DNA of 64,000 bases, from NCBI GenBank assembly GCA_015223225.1, contig JADFCQ010000001.1:310001-374000 (forward strand), read 5' to 3'. Of the stretch, positions 37,646 through 46,155 are shown one piece after another (position 1 is the first letter of the stretch; each line of letters starts with the position of its first letter). The stretch comes from Acetobacteraceae bacterium H6797 (GTDB taxonomy: Bacteria > Pseudomonadota > Alphaproteobacteria > Acetobacterales > Acetobacteraceae). The position numbers and the translations under genes are program-made. A model generated the notes under the pieces. The model saw nothing but the letters and a program-made list of their open reading frames with translations. It did no database searches and had not been told where the DNA came from.

Positions 37646-38371
37646 TCATATGAGCCAGGCGAAGGCCTTGGCGCCAAACCAGAGCAGCGCCACGAGCACG
37701 CAGGTGGCGAAGAGGCAGCCCAGCAGCGTCAGCACCATGCCGAGCAGCGTAACGCGCCCATCATGCTCCACGAGGCCCAGCGACATGACGATGGTGCCGA
37801 AGGCGGGCGGGCCATTGGTGCCCGGGCCGGGCAGGATGAGCATGAGGGCGGTGAAGACGGTGAGCCAGCCGATCACCTTCCGCCCCAGCGGGCCGGTGGA
37901 CCAGCCGGGGCGCGGGCGCACGAAACGCTCCACCTTGTTCAGCCCCTTGGAGGAGACGGAGGCGAGGCGCAGCAGATCCACCCGCTTGATGCTCTGCCGG
38001 GCGATGAATTTCGGCAGGCGCGGCACGTCCCACCCCAGGCCCATCTGCACCCCGAGAATGAGCATGGGCGTGGCGAAGACGCTCGCCATGCCGGGCAGCA
38101 GCGAAGGGATGCAAAGCAGCAGGATCAGCAGGCCGAAGGCGCGATCGCCGAAGGCATCGGCCATCTCGCCCAGGCTGATGCGCTCGCCCGGAAATTGGGA
38201 CGCCACTTCGGCCACGATGCGCGAAATCGGGGCGCCCTGATCGGGGCCATGCTCGTGCTCGTCATGCATGGCGCGCTCCGGCAGGGCGGGCAACTGGGGC
38301 GATGGGCCGTCCATCAAGTCAGGGCTTCTCCCATGCTTCTCGGGGTCAGGCTTATCAGGCCGCCCGGTCAT
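37646..38371 (-). CDS. ExoD-family membrane protein
   Basis: 241-residue protein matching the ExoD (exopolysaccharide synthesis) family: FPGERISLGEMADAFGDRAF, LLILLLCIPSLLPG and VIGWLTVFTALMLILPGPG, with about four hydrophobic segments. ExoD of rhizobia affects exopolysaccharide and alkali tolerance; the molecular role is unknown. The N-terminal 60 residues are charged and His-rich (MHDEHEHGPD). ATG at 38371 is chosen; a shorter start at 38269 (MHDEHEHGP) is possible and neither has a strong ribosome binding site. It lies upstream of the riboswitch on the same strand. Confidence 0.82.
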   Translation of the reverse strand: MTGRPDKPDPEKHGRSPDLMDGPSPQLPALPERAMHDEHEHGPDQGAPISRIVAEVASQFPGERISLGEMADAFGDRAFGLLILLLCIPSLLPGMASVFATPMLILGVQMGLGWDVPRLPKFIARQSIKRVDLLRLASVSSKGLNKVERFVRPRPGWSTGPLGRKVIGWLTVFTALMLILPGPGTNGPPAFGTIVMSLGLVEHDGRVTLLGMVLTLLGCLFATCVLVALLWFGAKAFAWLI

Positions 38372-38521
38372 AGCATCTGGACGACGTGAACATGAACAGG
38401 CCGTAAGATGGGGGCTCTCGGCCAGGGCAACAAGCACCGGCAGGTTACAGTAGATGGCCCATGGCCGCGCGACCGGCCGCCTCAACTCGACGTGACGCGC
38501 CCTTGATGCGAGCCCTTCAAC

Positions 38522-38549
38522 GAAAAACGGGCGCCATTGCTGGCGCCCG
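38522..38549 (-). terminator. Rho-independent terminator of the KAP-repeat protein gene
   Basis: On the minus strand CGGGCGCCA and TGGCGCCCG form a 9-bp stem with a 4-nt loop, followed by TTTTTC. It lies 24 bases beyond the stop at 38573. Confidence 0.85.
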
Positions 38550-38572
38550 CTTGCCGGAAAATCCGTGTCCGA

Positions 38573-39451
38573 TCAGGACAGCGGGGATTCCTCGGTGCTC
38601 ATCACCGTCTCGGCCTCGGTCTCGGCCGGGGCGATGACGGGTTCCGGCGTCACGACCGGGGTCTCGACCGGCGCGGCCTTCTTGGAAGCGCGCGGCTTCT
38701 TGGGCGCAGCAGCCTTGGGGGCGGCGGCCTTCGGAGCGGCAGCCTTCTTCGCAGCCGTCTTGGGGGCAGCAGCCTTCGGGGCGGCGACCTTCTTGGCGGC
38801 GGTCTTCGGCGCGGCCTTCGGGGCAGCGGCCTTCTTCGCAGCCGGCTTCGCGGCCTTGGCGGGCGCAGCCTTCTTGGCGGCGGTCTTCGGCGCGGCCTTG
38901 GTGGAGGCGGCCTTCTTCGCAGGCGCCTTCACGGCCTTCGCGGGCGCGGCCTTCTTGGCAGCGGTCTTCGGCGCAGCCTTGGTAGCGGCGGCCTTCTTCG
39001 CAGGCGCAGCCTTCTTGGCAGCAGTCTTCGGCGCGGCCTTGGTGGCGGCAGCCTTCTTCGCGGGCGCGGCCTTCTTGGCGGCGACCTTCGGCGCGGCAGC
39101 CTTCTTCGCAGGCGCCTTCACGGCCTTCGCGGGGGCAGCCTTCTTGGCGGCGGTCTTCGGCGCAGCCTTCTTCGGCGCGGCGGCCTTCTTCGCGGCAGGC
39201 GCCTTCACGGCCTTCGCGGGCGCGGCCTTCTTGGCGGCGGTCTTCGGCGCGGCCTTGGCGGCGGCCTTCTTGGGGGCAGCGGCCTTCTTCGCAGCCGGAG
39301 CCTTCGTGGTCGCCTTGGCGGTCGCCTTCGCGGCAGGCGCCTTGCGGCCGGCGGTGCTCGCCTTACGCGTGGCGGCGGCGCGGCGGCTCGTCGGCATGGC
39401 CATCGCCTGGGCGCGGGCCGGCTTCTCGGTGGTGTCGGTCACTGTCGTCAT
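38573..39451 (-). CDS. Histone H1-like Lys/Ala/Pro-repeat DNA-binding protein
   Basis: 292 residues dominated by repeats of the type [13 protein letters not shown] and [14 protein letters not shown] between about residues 35 and 255, resembling the C-terminal tail of histone H1 and the bacterial HctB/AlgP-type nucleoid proteins. The N-terminus ([20 protein letters not shown]) and the acidic C-terminus ([19 protein letters not shown]) flank the basic core. It should bind DNA non-specifically and compact or bridge it. GGAG abuts the ATG at 39451 directly, so the in-frame GTG at 39442 (9 bases after the GGAG) may be the real start. The repeated codons also make the DNA prone to copy-number change. 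Confidence 0.85.
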   Translation of the reverse strand: MTTVTDTTEKPARAQAMAMPTSRRAAATRKASTAGRKAPAAKATAKATTKAPAAKKAAAPKKAAAKAAPKTAAKKAAPAKAVKAPAAKKAAAPKKAAPKTAAKKAAPAKAVKAPAKKAAAPKVAAKKAAPAKKAAATKAAPKTAAKKAAPAKKAAATKAAPKTAAKKAAPAKAVKAPAKKAASTKAAPKTAAKKAAPAKAAKPAAKKAAAPKAAPKTAAKKVAAPKAAAPKTAAKKAAAPKAAAPKAAAPKKPRASKKAAPVETPVVTPEPVIAPAETEAETVMSTEESPLS

Positions 39452-40035
39452 CTCCAATGGCAGTGCCTTGCTGCGGCACCTGCGTTGCTCAAGGTCGTGC
39501 ACGTGGCGAAATCGCCGCGTCGGCAGGGCAAGTGAGCAGAGGATTGCGGCAGACCGGAGGCGCATCGGCGCCCACGCCCCGCCAGCGCCGCCACGAGACG
39601 GCACCGATGCGGCCAGGCCGCCGCATCACCATCGCCCTCATCCCGTCCTTGCCGATTGCGCGCCGCGATACTCGCCGCGCCAATCGCTGAAGACGAGAAC
39701 GATAAGGTTCGGACCATCGCCCTAGGACGATCCGCTTCCCTGCCATGACGCGCCCCCACGCGCATTCACCTCGCCGCCTCTGTTCGCCTCTGCCGCCGGA
39801 GCGATGATGGGTTCGACCCGGTCATCGTCGCCCGGCATTCGTCTTGAAGGCATCGCAGCCACAAAACATCAGGAGGCGAAAAGTTTTAGCGAATCGCGCG
39901 CATTGATGCGTGCACGCAACACGCTATCGACATGCGACCTGGGATTGTCAACGAAATCCGGACATAGGCAGGCGCACGCCATCGCGCGGCCACCGCGGCG
40001 CCGATGCGCCGGATGGCCTCCCTGCCGATAGAATC
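39452..40035. other. About 580-bp stretch without a recognisable gene
   Basis: Short open frames here lack ribosome binding sites and family features. The half near 39900 is less G+C-rich than the surroundings and holds small inverted pairs (GCAT/ATGC). It must contain the promoter of the KAP-repeat gene (minus strand). No tRNA or riboswitch was recognised. A small RNA cannot be excluded. Confidence 0.5.
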
Positions 40036-40075
40036 ACGAAGAAGACGGAATGCGGCCTTCCCTCCGGAAGGCCGC
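40036..40075 (-). terminator. Probable terminator of prpC
   Basis: GCGGCCTTCC and GGAAGGCCGC (40052-40061/40066-40075) form a 10-bp perfect stem with a 4-nt loop. On the minus strand it is followed by ATTCCGTCTTCTTC, moderately T-rich. It starts 8 bases after the prpC stop. Confidence 0.65.
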
Positions 40076-40082
40076 CCGCGCT

Positions 40083-41219
40083 TCAGCCGCGCGCGGAAAT
40101 CGGCGTCACCGCGCGCTGCGCGACGCCGCTATACTGAGACAGCGGACGGATGAGCCGGTTGTCCGCCGCCTGCTCGATGACATGCGCCGACCAGCCGGTG
40201 ACGCGGCTGGCGACGAAGATGGGCGTGAAGAGCGGGATGTCGAAGCCCATCAGGTAGTAGGCGGGGCCTGCCGGGAAATCGAGATTGGGGTGGATGTTCT
40301 TGCGCTTGAGCATCTCGGCGGCGAGCACGCGCGAGGTCTCCATCCAGCGCTTGTCGCCCACCACCTCGGCCATCTTGTCGGCGTATTTGGTCATCGTGGG
40401 CACGCGGCTATCGCCGTTCTTATAGACGCGATGGCCGAAGCCCATCACCAGCGCCTTGTGGTCGAACTTGCCCTCGAGCCAGGACACCGCCTTCTCCGGC
40501 GAGCCGATCTCCTTGAGCATATGCATCACCGCCTCGTTCGCGCCGCCATGCAGCGGCCCCTTCAACGCGGCGATGCCGGCGGTGATGGCGCCATGCAGGT
40601 CAGCCCCGGTCGAGGTCACGGTGCGGGCGGTGAAGGTCGAGGCATTGAACCCGTGCTCGGCATAGAGGATGAGCGAGACGTCGAAGGACTTCACCACCTC
40701 CTTCGCCGGCACCTTGCCGAAGACGACCTGGAAGAAATTCTCGGCGAAGGTCAGGTCGCTCCGCGGCGCCACGGGCTCCTCGCCCTTGCTCAGCCGATGC
40801 GCGGCGGCGATCGCCGTCGGGATCTTGGCCAGCAGGCGCATCGCCTTGCGCCGCGTCGCGGGCTCGGAGGTATCGGCCGTCTCAGGATCCTCCAGCCCCA
40901 TGAAGGAGACGGCGGTGCGGATCGCATCCATCGGATGCGCATCCTTCGGGAATTGCCGGATCACCTCGATCAGCGCCGGGCTGATGGCGCGGTTGGCGGC
41001 CTCCTCCTTGCGGAAGGCATCGAGCTGCGCCTGGTTCGGCAATTCGCCGTTCCAGAGGAGATAGGCGACCTCCTCGAAGCTGCAGGCTTCGCAGAGGTCC
41101 TGCACCGCGTAGCCGCGATAGGTGAGGCTGTTGGTCTCGGGCATGACCTTGGAGACCGCCGAGACATCGGCGACGACGCCGACCAGGCCTTTGCGGATCT
41201 CGGGCTGGCTTTCGCTCAT
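40083..41219 (-). CDS. prpC: 2-methylcitrate synthase (citrate synthase family)
   Basis: 378-residue citrate synthase-fold enzyme: LHGGANEAVMHML with the catalytic His, MGFGHRVYKNGDSR and the DFPAGPAYYLMGF segment with the active-site Asp region. The length (shorter than GltA, about 430) and linkage to prpD indicate the methylcitrate cycle, condensing propionyl-CoA with oxaloacetate. PrpC enzymes usually also accept acetyl-CoA, so a GltA role cannot be fully excluded. The ATG overlaps the GNAT gene's stop (ATGA), implying coupled translation. prpB (lyase) and prpE (synthetase) are not in the window. Confidence 0.88.
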   Translation of the reverse strand: MSESQPEIRKGLVGVVADVSAVSKVMPETNSLTYRGYAVQDLCEACSFEEVAYLLWNGELPNQAQLDAFRKEEAANRAISPALIEVIRQFPKDAHPMDAIRTAVSFMGLEDPETADTSEPATRRKAMRLLAKIPTAIAAAHRLSKGEEPVAPRSDLTFAENFFQVVFGKVPAKEVVKSFDVSLILYAEHGFNASTFTARTVTSTGADLHGAITAGIAALKGPLHGGANEAVMHMLKEIGSPEKAVSWLEGKFDHKALVMGFGHRVYKNGDSRVPTMTKYADKMAEVVGDKRWMETSRVLAAEMLKRKNIHPNLDFPAGPAYYLMGFDIPLFTPIFVASRVTGWSAHVIEQAADNRLIRPLSQYSGVAQRAVTPISARG

Positions 41220-41662
41220 GACTTGCTTCCTTCCTGTTCTTCCCTCACCCAGCACAGGCGGATGAAGGCTTCCTGTTCGTCCTCCGCCACGCTGCCTTCC
41301 TCGCGGAAGCCGTGGCGGCGATAGAAGGCGCGGGCGCGGTGGTTGGACGCCGGGACATGCAGCAGGAGGCGGCCATCGCTCACCGCCTTCGCCTCGACGA
41401 GCAACCGGGTGCCGAGGCCCTGGCCGCGCAGGGCGGGGTCGATGAAGAGATGCCTGACGACACCATCGCCCCAGCCGATATAGCCCGCGACCGCTCGCTC
41501 CACGGTCGCCACGCGCACCATATGGCGGTCGATCAGAGTCTCCGCCAGGGCCAGGGCCGTTTCCGGCCCCAGCCAATCCAGCCCCGGCCGCTCGCTGAGA
41601 TAGAGCCGGGCCAGCGCGGGCGCATCGGAAGGCCGGGCCTGCCGGATGCCCGCGCCACGCAT
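41216..41662 (-). CDS. GNAT-family N-acetyltransferase between prpD and prpC
   Basis: 148 residues with the GNAT core: MRGAGIRQARPSDAPALARLY, AGYIGWGDGVVRHLFIDPALRGQGLGTRLL holding the acetyl-CoA loop RGQGLGT, and HVPASNHRARAFYRRHGFRE. Substrate unknown (amine, amino acid or protein lysine). It is 13 bases after the prpD stop and its stop overlaps the prpC start, so it belongs to the same operon. A role in controlling propionate enzymes by acetylation is a hypothesis only. Confidence 0.85.
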   Translation of the reverse strand: MRGAGIRQARPSDAPALARLYLSERPGLDWLGPETALALAETLIDRHMVRVATVERAVAGYIGWGDGVVRHLFIDPALRGQGLGTRLLVEAKAVSDGRLLLHVPASNHRARAFYRRHGFREEGSVAEDEQEAFIRLCWVREEQEGSKS

Positions 41663-41675
41663 CAGCGGCGCGCCA

Positions 41676-43214
41676 TCAGAAGATGCCCGCCTTGCCCTCG
41701 GCGAGGGTGCCGCGCGGCAGGGTGACGTTGAGCGCGCCCAGCTCGCCCGCCTTCAGCTTCGCCAGGTCCTGCACCACTTCGAGGAAGCGGTTCGACTCAC
41801 GGGCGGAGATGATGCCGTCCGTCAGGATGCGGAACTTGTTGATGTAATCCGCCCGGCCGAAGGGGCGCGCGCCGTTCGGATGGGCATTGGCGACGCCGAG
41901 TTCGTCGACCAGCTTCGTGCCGTCCTTGAAGAAGATTTCCACGCGCCCGCCGAAGGCCAGCTCGTCAGGGTCCTTGGAATGGTATTTCGCGGTCCATTCC
42001 GGGGCCTCCGTGGTCTCGATCTTATGCCACAGGCGCACGGTATCGGCCCTGGCGGCACGCTTGGGCGCATAGCTGTCCACGTGGTGCCAGCGCCCGTCCT
42101 GCAGCGCGACGGCGAAGATATACATGATGGAGTGGTCGAGCGTCTCGCGGCTCGCCTTCGGGTCCATCTTCTGCGGGTCGTTCGCGCCGGTGCCGATCAC
42201 GTAATGCGTGTGGTGGCTGGTATGGATGACGATCTTCTCGATCGCCTCGAAATTCTCGATCTTCTCCCGCATGCGGAAGGCCAGGTCGATCAGCGCCTGG
42301 GACTGGTACTCAGCGGAATGCTCCTTGGTATAGGTGTCGAGAATGGCGCGCTTCGGTTCCCCGGCCTCGGGCAGCGGCACTTCATAATAGGTGGGATCGT
42401 AGACGCTCTTGCGCCCGTCCTGATCGGCCTTGGTGCGGCCGGAGAGCACCCAGGCGATGACGCTGTCCTCGCCTTCGTAGATCGGGCTCGGCGCGCCCTC
42501 GCCGCGCATGGCGCGGTCCACGGCCTCGATGGCGAGCTTGCCGGCATGCGCGGGCGCGAAGGCCTTCCAGGAAGAGATCTCGCCCTTGCGTGACTGGCGG
42601 AAGGTCACGCTCGTATGCAGCGCCTGCTGCACGGCCTGGAAGACGACCTCCTGCTTCAGCCCGAGCAGCGTGCCGATGCCCGCCGCGGCCGAGGGGCCGA
42701 GATGGGCAATGTGATCCACCTTGTGCTCATGCAGGCAGATCGCGCGAACGAGATCGACCTGGATCTCATAGCCCGTGGCGAGGCCGCGGATCAGGTCGCG
42801 CCCCGACTTCTCCATCGTCTGCGCCACGGCGAGGATGGGTGGGATATTGTCGCCCGGATGCGAATAGTCGGCGGCGAGGAACGTGTCGTGCATATCGAGT
42901 TCGCGCACGGCGGTGCCATTGGCCCAGGCCGCCCATTCGGGCGAGACGGTCTTGCCCGCGGGCATGCCGAAGACCGTCGCACCCCCCTTCCGCGCATGGC
43001 CCAGCGCCATGGCGCGCGCGGAGGTGGGCGCGGAGCGGTTGATCGCCGCGATGGCGACAGCAGCGTTGTCGATGATCCGGTTGATGATCATCGCCGAGAC
43101 ATCCTTCTCGACGGCGACCTTGTCCGTGGCGACCCCTGCGATTTTCCAGGCAAGCTGCTTCTCACGCGGCAGCAGTGCCTTCGAGGGGTAAACCTTGACC
43201 TCGTGCTTCTTCAT
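41676..43214 (-). CDS. prpD: 2-methylcitrate dehydratase, MmgE/PrpD family
   Basis: Dehydrates 2-methylcitrate to cis-2-methylaconitate in propionate breakdown. The 512 residues start [20 protein letters not shown] and carry PrpD hallmarks: [34 protein letters not shown] (broken here for reading), [26 protein letters not shown], and PHHHT-like [13 protein letters not shown]. It is the first gene of prpD-GNAT-prpC and is preceded by the palindrome shared with the LysR gene. Iron-sulfur-free PrpD rather than AcnD is indicated by the absence of aconitase motifs. Confidence 0.93.
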   Translation of the reverse strand: MKKHEVKVYPSKALLPREKQLAWKIAGVATDKVAVEKDVSAMIINRIIDNAAVAIAAINRSAPTSARAMALGHARKGGATVFGMPAGKTVSPEWAAWANGTAVRELDMHDTFLAADYSHPGDNIPPILAVAQTMEKSGRDLIRGLATGYEIQVDLVRAICLHEHKVDHIAHLGPSAAAGIGTLLGLKQEVVFQAVQQALHTSVTFRQSRKGEISSWKAFAPAHAGKLAIEAVDRAMRGEGAPSPIYEGEDSVIAWVLSGRTKADQDGRKSVYDPTYYEVPLPEAGEPKRAILDTYTKEHSAEYQSQALIDLAFRMREKIENFEAIEKIVIHTSHHTHYVIGTGANDPQKMDPKASRETLDHSIMYIFAVALQDGRWHHVDSYAPKRAARADTVRLWHKIETTEAPEWTAKYHSKDPDELAFGGRVEIFFKDGTKLVDELGVANAHPNGARPFGRADYINKFRILTDGIISARESNRFLEVVQDLAKLKAGELGALNVTLPRGTLAEGKAGIF

Positions 43215-43317
43215 CAGCGGCGATCTCCCGTTCCATCATGCGTCGCGTCGTCTGCGCGGCGCTATGGATTCTCTATCGCCCCCGTAAGCGAGATCGTCCA
43301 TTCCGAATGACGCGGCT

Positions 43318-43342
43318 TCACGATACGATTTCCGTATCGTGA
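43318..43342. promoter_or_regulatory. LysR-type operator: perfect 25-bp palindrome between prpD and lysR
   Basis: Arms TCACGATACG (43318-43327) and CGTATCGTGA (43333-43342) match perfectly around a 5-bp centre, and contain ATAC-N7-GTAT with the T-N11-A spacing of LysR-family boxes. It lies 104 bp from the prpD start and 16 bp from the lysR start, a position expected for an activator site that also represses its own gene. Confidence 0.82.
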
Positions 43343-43358
43343 CCCTGGGGATGCCGCC

Positions 43359-44297
43359 GTGGATTTCCGCCTCGTCAAACGCCTCGGCCATTTTCTCGCT
43401 GTCGCCGAGGAAGGGCATTTCGGCCGCGCGGCGCAGAAGCTCGGCATGTCGCAGCCGCCGCTGACGACGCAGATCCAGGCGTTGGAACAGGAGCTGGGCG
43501 TGAAGCTGCTCGAGCGCACGCGCAAAGGTGCGACGCCCACGCGCGAAGGCCAGGCGCTGCTGCCACTCGCGCGCCGGCTCGCGGAGGATGCGGGCGCGCT
43601 GGAATCGCTCGCACGCGAATTGCGCACGGGGCGGCACACGCCCATCGCCATCGCCTGCGTCACCTCCGGCCTTTTCGACCACCTGCCGCCGCTGATGCGC
43701 GCGCTGCGCCGATTGAACACCGATGCCGCGATCGCGGTTCGCGAACTCGACACGAGCCTGGCGCTGGAGGCGCTGCATCGCGGCGAGGTGGATGTCGCCC
43801 TCGTGCGGCTCGATCATGACCGCCCGCCGATCCGCATCCGGCCGCTGGGGCATGACCATCTGCTGGTGGCGCTGCCCGAGGGCCATCGGTTGCTCGCCAG
43901 CGGCCGGCCCATCCGCCTCGCCGCGCTGAAGGAGGAGCCGATGCTCACCCTGCCCCGCGCCATCAGCGCCGCCTATCACGACGCGCTCATGGCGGCCTGC
44001 CTCGATGCGGGCTTCGAGCCGCGCGGCACGCGCGAGGTGGGTTCGGCCATGGCGCAGCTCGGCTTCGTCGCCTCGGGGCTGGGCGTGGCGCTGGTCTCCT
44101 CCGGCATGGCCTGCATCCGGCCGCCGGGCGTCGCCTTCCGCCCGCTCGCGGGGCCGGTGCGTGCCGTGGGCGTGAGTCTCGCCTGGAATGAGGAGCGGGA
44201 GAGCGAGGCGACGCGCCTGGCCCTCGCCGCCGCGCGCGAGGTGCTGCGCGAGGCCGATGCCGCCTCCCCCCGGGTGACGCGGCGGCGGCGGGGCTGA
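43359..44297 (+). CDS. LysR-family transcriptional regulator
   Basis: 312 residues. The N-terminal winged helix-turn-helix is LGHFLAVAEEGHFGRAAQKL...SQPPLTTQIQALEQELGVKLLERTRKGATPTREG, a standard LysR DNA-binding domain; a substrate-binding domain follows from about 90. It starts at GTG. The perfect palindrome just upstream and the divergent prpD-GNAT-prpC genes suggest it controls propionate catabolism; the effector could be 2-methylcitrate or a related acid (inference). Known prp regulators are often Fis-type PrpR or GntR/XRE types, so a LysR controller is less usual. Confidence 0.93.
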   Translation: MDFRLVKRLGHFLAVAEEGHFGRAAQKLGMSQPPLTTQIQALEQELGVKLLERTRKGATPTREGQALLPLARRLAEDAGALESLARELRTGRHTPIAIACVTSGLFDHLPPLMRALRRLNTDAAIAVRELDTSLALEALHRGEVDVALVRLDHDRPPIRIRPLGHDHLLVALPEGHRLLASGRPIRLAALKEEPMLTLPRAISAAYHDALMAACLDAGFEPRGTREVGSAMAQLGFVASGLGVALVSSGMACIRPPGVAFRPLAGPVRAVGVSLAWNEERESEATRLALAAAREVLREADAASPRVTRRRRG

Positions 44298-44309
44298 TAG
44301 CCTGCCCCC

Positions 44310-44753
44310 ATGAGCGACACGCGATACGATCTCGGCAAGGTCCGCCCCGAATGGGTGGACCACTATGGCCATATGAACCTCGCCTATTACCTGGTGGCTT
44401 TCGACGAAGCGACGGATCGCTTCTGGCCGAGCCTCACCCTCGGCACGGGCTTCCGCGCGCAGGGCCTCGGCACTTTCGCGGCCGAGAGCTGGGTGGGCTA
44501 TCGGCGCGAATTGGTCGAGGGCCAGCCCATCGTGGCGAGCAGCGAGGTCATCGCCCATGACACGAAGCGGCTGCTGCTGCGCCATCGCCTCTTCCATGCC
44601 ACGGAGGGCTGGGAGAGTGCCGTGAACGAGCTTCTCTACCTCTGCGTGGACCTGGAGCGCCGGAAGGTCGCCCCCTGGCCGGAGGCGACGCTGGCGGCCT
44701 TCACGGCCGCGCCCAAAGGGGCCCCGGCCGAGAGGCTGGCCCTTAAGCGCTAG
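44310..44753 (+). CDS. Acyl-CoA thioesterase-like (hot-dog fold) protein
   Basis: 147-residue hot-dog fold protein of the 4-hydroxybenzoyl-CoA thioesterase type: VRPEWVDHYGHMNLAYYLVAFDEATD with the family Asp/His/Asn at the active site, then SWVGYRRELVEGQPIVASSEV. It probably hydrolyses a small acyl-CoA; betainyl-CoA and similar thioesterases resemble this layout. It is 12 bases after lysR, likely co-transcribed with it. Its stop shares CTAG (44750-44753) with the stop of the convergent M20 hydrolase gene. Confidence 0.85.
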   Translation: MSDTRYDLGKVRPEWVDHYGHMNLAYYLVAFDEATDRFWPSLTLGTGFRAQGLGTFAAESWVGYRRELVEGQPIVASSEVIAHDTKRLLLRHRLFHATEGWESAVNELLYLCVDLERRKVAPWPEATLAAFTAAPKGAPAERLALKR

Positions 44754-45952
44754 TTTTTCCCGGCGAGGAAGCTGCGCGCGGCCTCCTCCATCACCTTCAT
44801 GCCGAGTTCCAGATCCTCCCGCTTCGTATCCTCCGACCAATGGTGGCTGATGCCGCCGATGGAGGGCACGAAGAGCATGCCCACGGGCAGCTTGGCGGCC
44901 AGGATCTGGCTGTCATGGATGGCGCCGCTCGGCATGGGCTGCCAGGCGCCGGGGCAGAACTTCTCCGCCGCGTCGCTGAAGGCGCGGACGATGCCGGGGT
45001 CGCTCAGCGCCTCCTTCGAATGGCCGATGGGCTCCAGCACCGCGGGGCATCGCTCGCGGCGGTTGCTCTCCTGCACCACGCGGCGCAGGCAAGCCTCCAT
45101 ACGGTCCATCACCTCGGCCGAGATGTCGCGGAAGGAGAAGAGGATCTCGGCCTTGCCCGGGATGATGGCGACCGTATTGGGCTCGAGCGCGATGCGCCCC
45201 GTGGTCCAGACGCTGCGCTCGGCACAGACGCGGGGGAATTCCTGGTCGATCATCCCGAGCAGCCGCACGGCCGTCAGCCCCGCATCCTTGCGCTCGCGCA
45301 TGGTGGTGCCGCCGGTATGGTCCTGCTGGCCGGTGATGGTGATGCGGAACTGGCGGATGCCGACAATGCCGGTGACGACGCCGATGCGAAGGCCCGCGCT
45401 CTCCAGCTGCGTCCCCTGCTCGATATGCATCTCCAGCGCGCCCTTGTAGCGGCGCGGGTCGATCACGATGCGCTCGCGGCCCGCGAGCCCCACCTGCTCC
45501 AGCCTGGCGCGCAGGGGTTCGCCCGTCTCCTTGTTGCGGGCCGCGTCCATATCCGCCTCGGAGAAGGCGCCGATCAGCGACTTGCTGCCGATGAAGTCGC
45601 CCCAATGCCCCTCTTCGTCGCAATAGGCGCAGACATCGACGGGCAGGCCCGCCCGCGCCAGTTCCAGCGCCGCGACCACGCCCAGCACGCCATCGAGCCA
45701 GCCCGCGTAATTCTGCGTCTCCAGATGGCTGCCGGCGAGCAGATGCGGCCCCGGGCCCTTATGGCGGCCGAAGACATTCCCGATGCCGTCGATGGTGGCC
45801 TCGAGCCCGACCTCTTCCATCCGGGCGGCCAGCCAGCGGCGGCTTTCCATATCCTCGGGGCTGAAGGTCGGCCGGTGGACGCCCGTCTTATAGGCGCCGA
45901 TGCGCCGCAGGGTGTCGAGATCCGCGAGGAAGCGGGCCGTATCGAGAGCCAT
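44750..45952 (-). CDS. M20-family Zn-dependent amidohydrolase (N-carbamoyl-amino acid hydrolase / allantoate amidohydrolase-like)
   Basis: 400-residue metal-dependent hydrolase of the hydantoinase/carbamoylase group. Motifs: DGIGNVFGR, LLAGSHLETQNYAGWLDGVLGVVAALEL, CDEEGHWGDFIGSK, and the dimerisation-domain GQQDHTGGTTMRERKDAG with PSGAIHDSQILA near the end. The usual SHxD motif reads SHLE here, replacing a conserved Asp by Glu. Likely substrates are N-carbamoyl amino acids or ureido acids. Together with the hydantoin-racemase-type gene at 20.9 kb it hints at hydantoin or carbamoyl-amino acid use, but the genes are far apart. Confidence 0.85.
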   Translation of the reverse strand: MALDTARFLADLDTLRRIGAYKTGVHRPTFSPEDMESRRWLAARMEEVGLEATIDGIGNVFGRHKGPGPHLLAGSHLETQNYAGWLDGVLGVVAALELARAGLPVDVCAYCDEEGHWGDFIGSKSLIGAFSEADMDAARNKETGEPLRARLEQVGLAGRERIVIDPRRYKGALEMHIEQGTQLESAGLRIGVVTGIVGIRQFRITITGQQDHTGGTTMRERKDAGLTAVRLLGMIDQEFPRVCAERSVWTTGRIALEPNTVAIIPGKAEILFSFRDISAEVMDRMEACLRRVVQESNRRERCPAVLEPIGHSKEALSDPGIVRAFSDAAEKFCPGAWQPMPSGAIHDSQILAAKLPVGMLFVPSIGGISHHWSEDTKREDLELGMKVMEEAARSFLAGKN

Positions 45953-46036
45953 TCGTCTTGTCTCCGCTGCAATGCGGAAACCCTATCGCGACCCCGGCGG
46001 GGGCGGTAGGCGAGCTGACGTCTTAGGGGAGGAGAA

Positions 46037-46113
46037 TGGTAGTGGTGGGCGGACTTGAACCGCCGACCCCGGCATTATGAGTGCCGTGCTCTAACCAGCT
46101 GAGCTACACCACC
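46037..46113 (-). tRNA. tRNA-Met (CAT), elongator type
   Basis: Full cloverleaf on the minus strand: acceptor GGTGGTG, D-arm GCTC...GAGC, anticodon loop CTCATAA (anticodon CAT) on a CGGCA/TGCCG stem, T-arm GGCGG-TTCAAGT-CCGCC, and encoded CCA. The anticodon stem-loop and variable region resemble elongator tRNA-Met rather than initiator or lysidine-modified tRNA-Ile2. The first acceptor pair is G-U. Confidence 0.93.
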
Positions 46114-46155
46114 AAACCAAGCCGTCGCGACCTTCATCGCGTCGGGAGCCGCGAA

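Noticed and set aside
37413-38240. Plus-strand coding region across the riboswitch and ExoD gene
   Set aside because: Overlaps a clear cobalamin riboswitch and the antisense of a membrane protein gene; composition is shadow-like.
38573-39451. CRISPR-like array from repeated blocks
   Set aside because: The repeats are in-frame codons of a Lys/Ala/Pro protein, without spacers of constant size or cas genes.
40083-41219. Main citrate synthase GltA
   Set aside because: Shorter than GltA and in an operon with prpD; 2-methylcitrate synthase fits better, though dual activity is possible.
46037-46113. tRNA-associated integration site
   Set aside because: No integrase, no direct repeat of the tRNA end, and the neighbouring genes are ordinary chromosomal genes.
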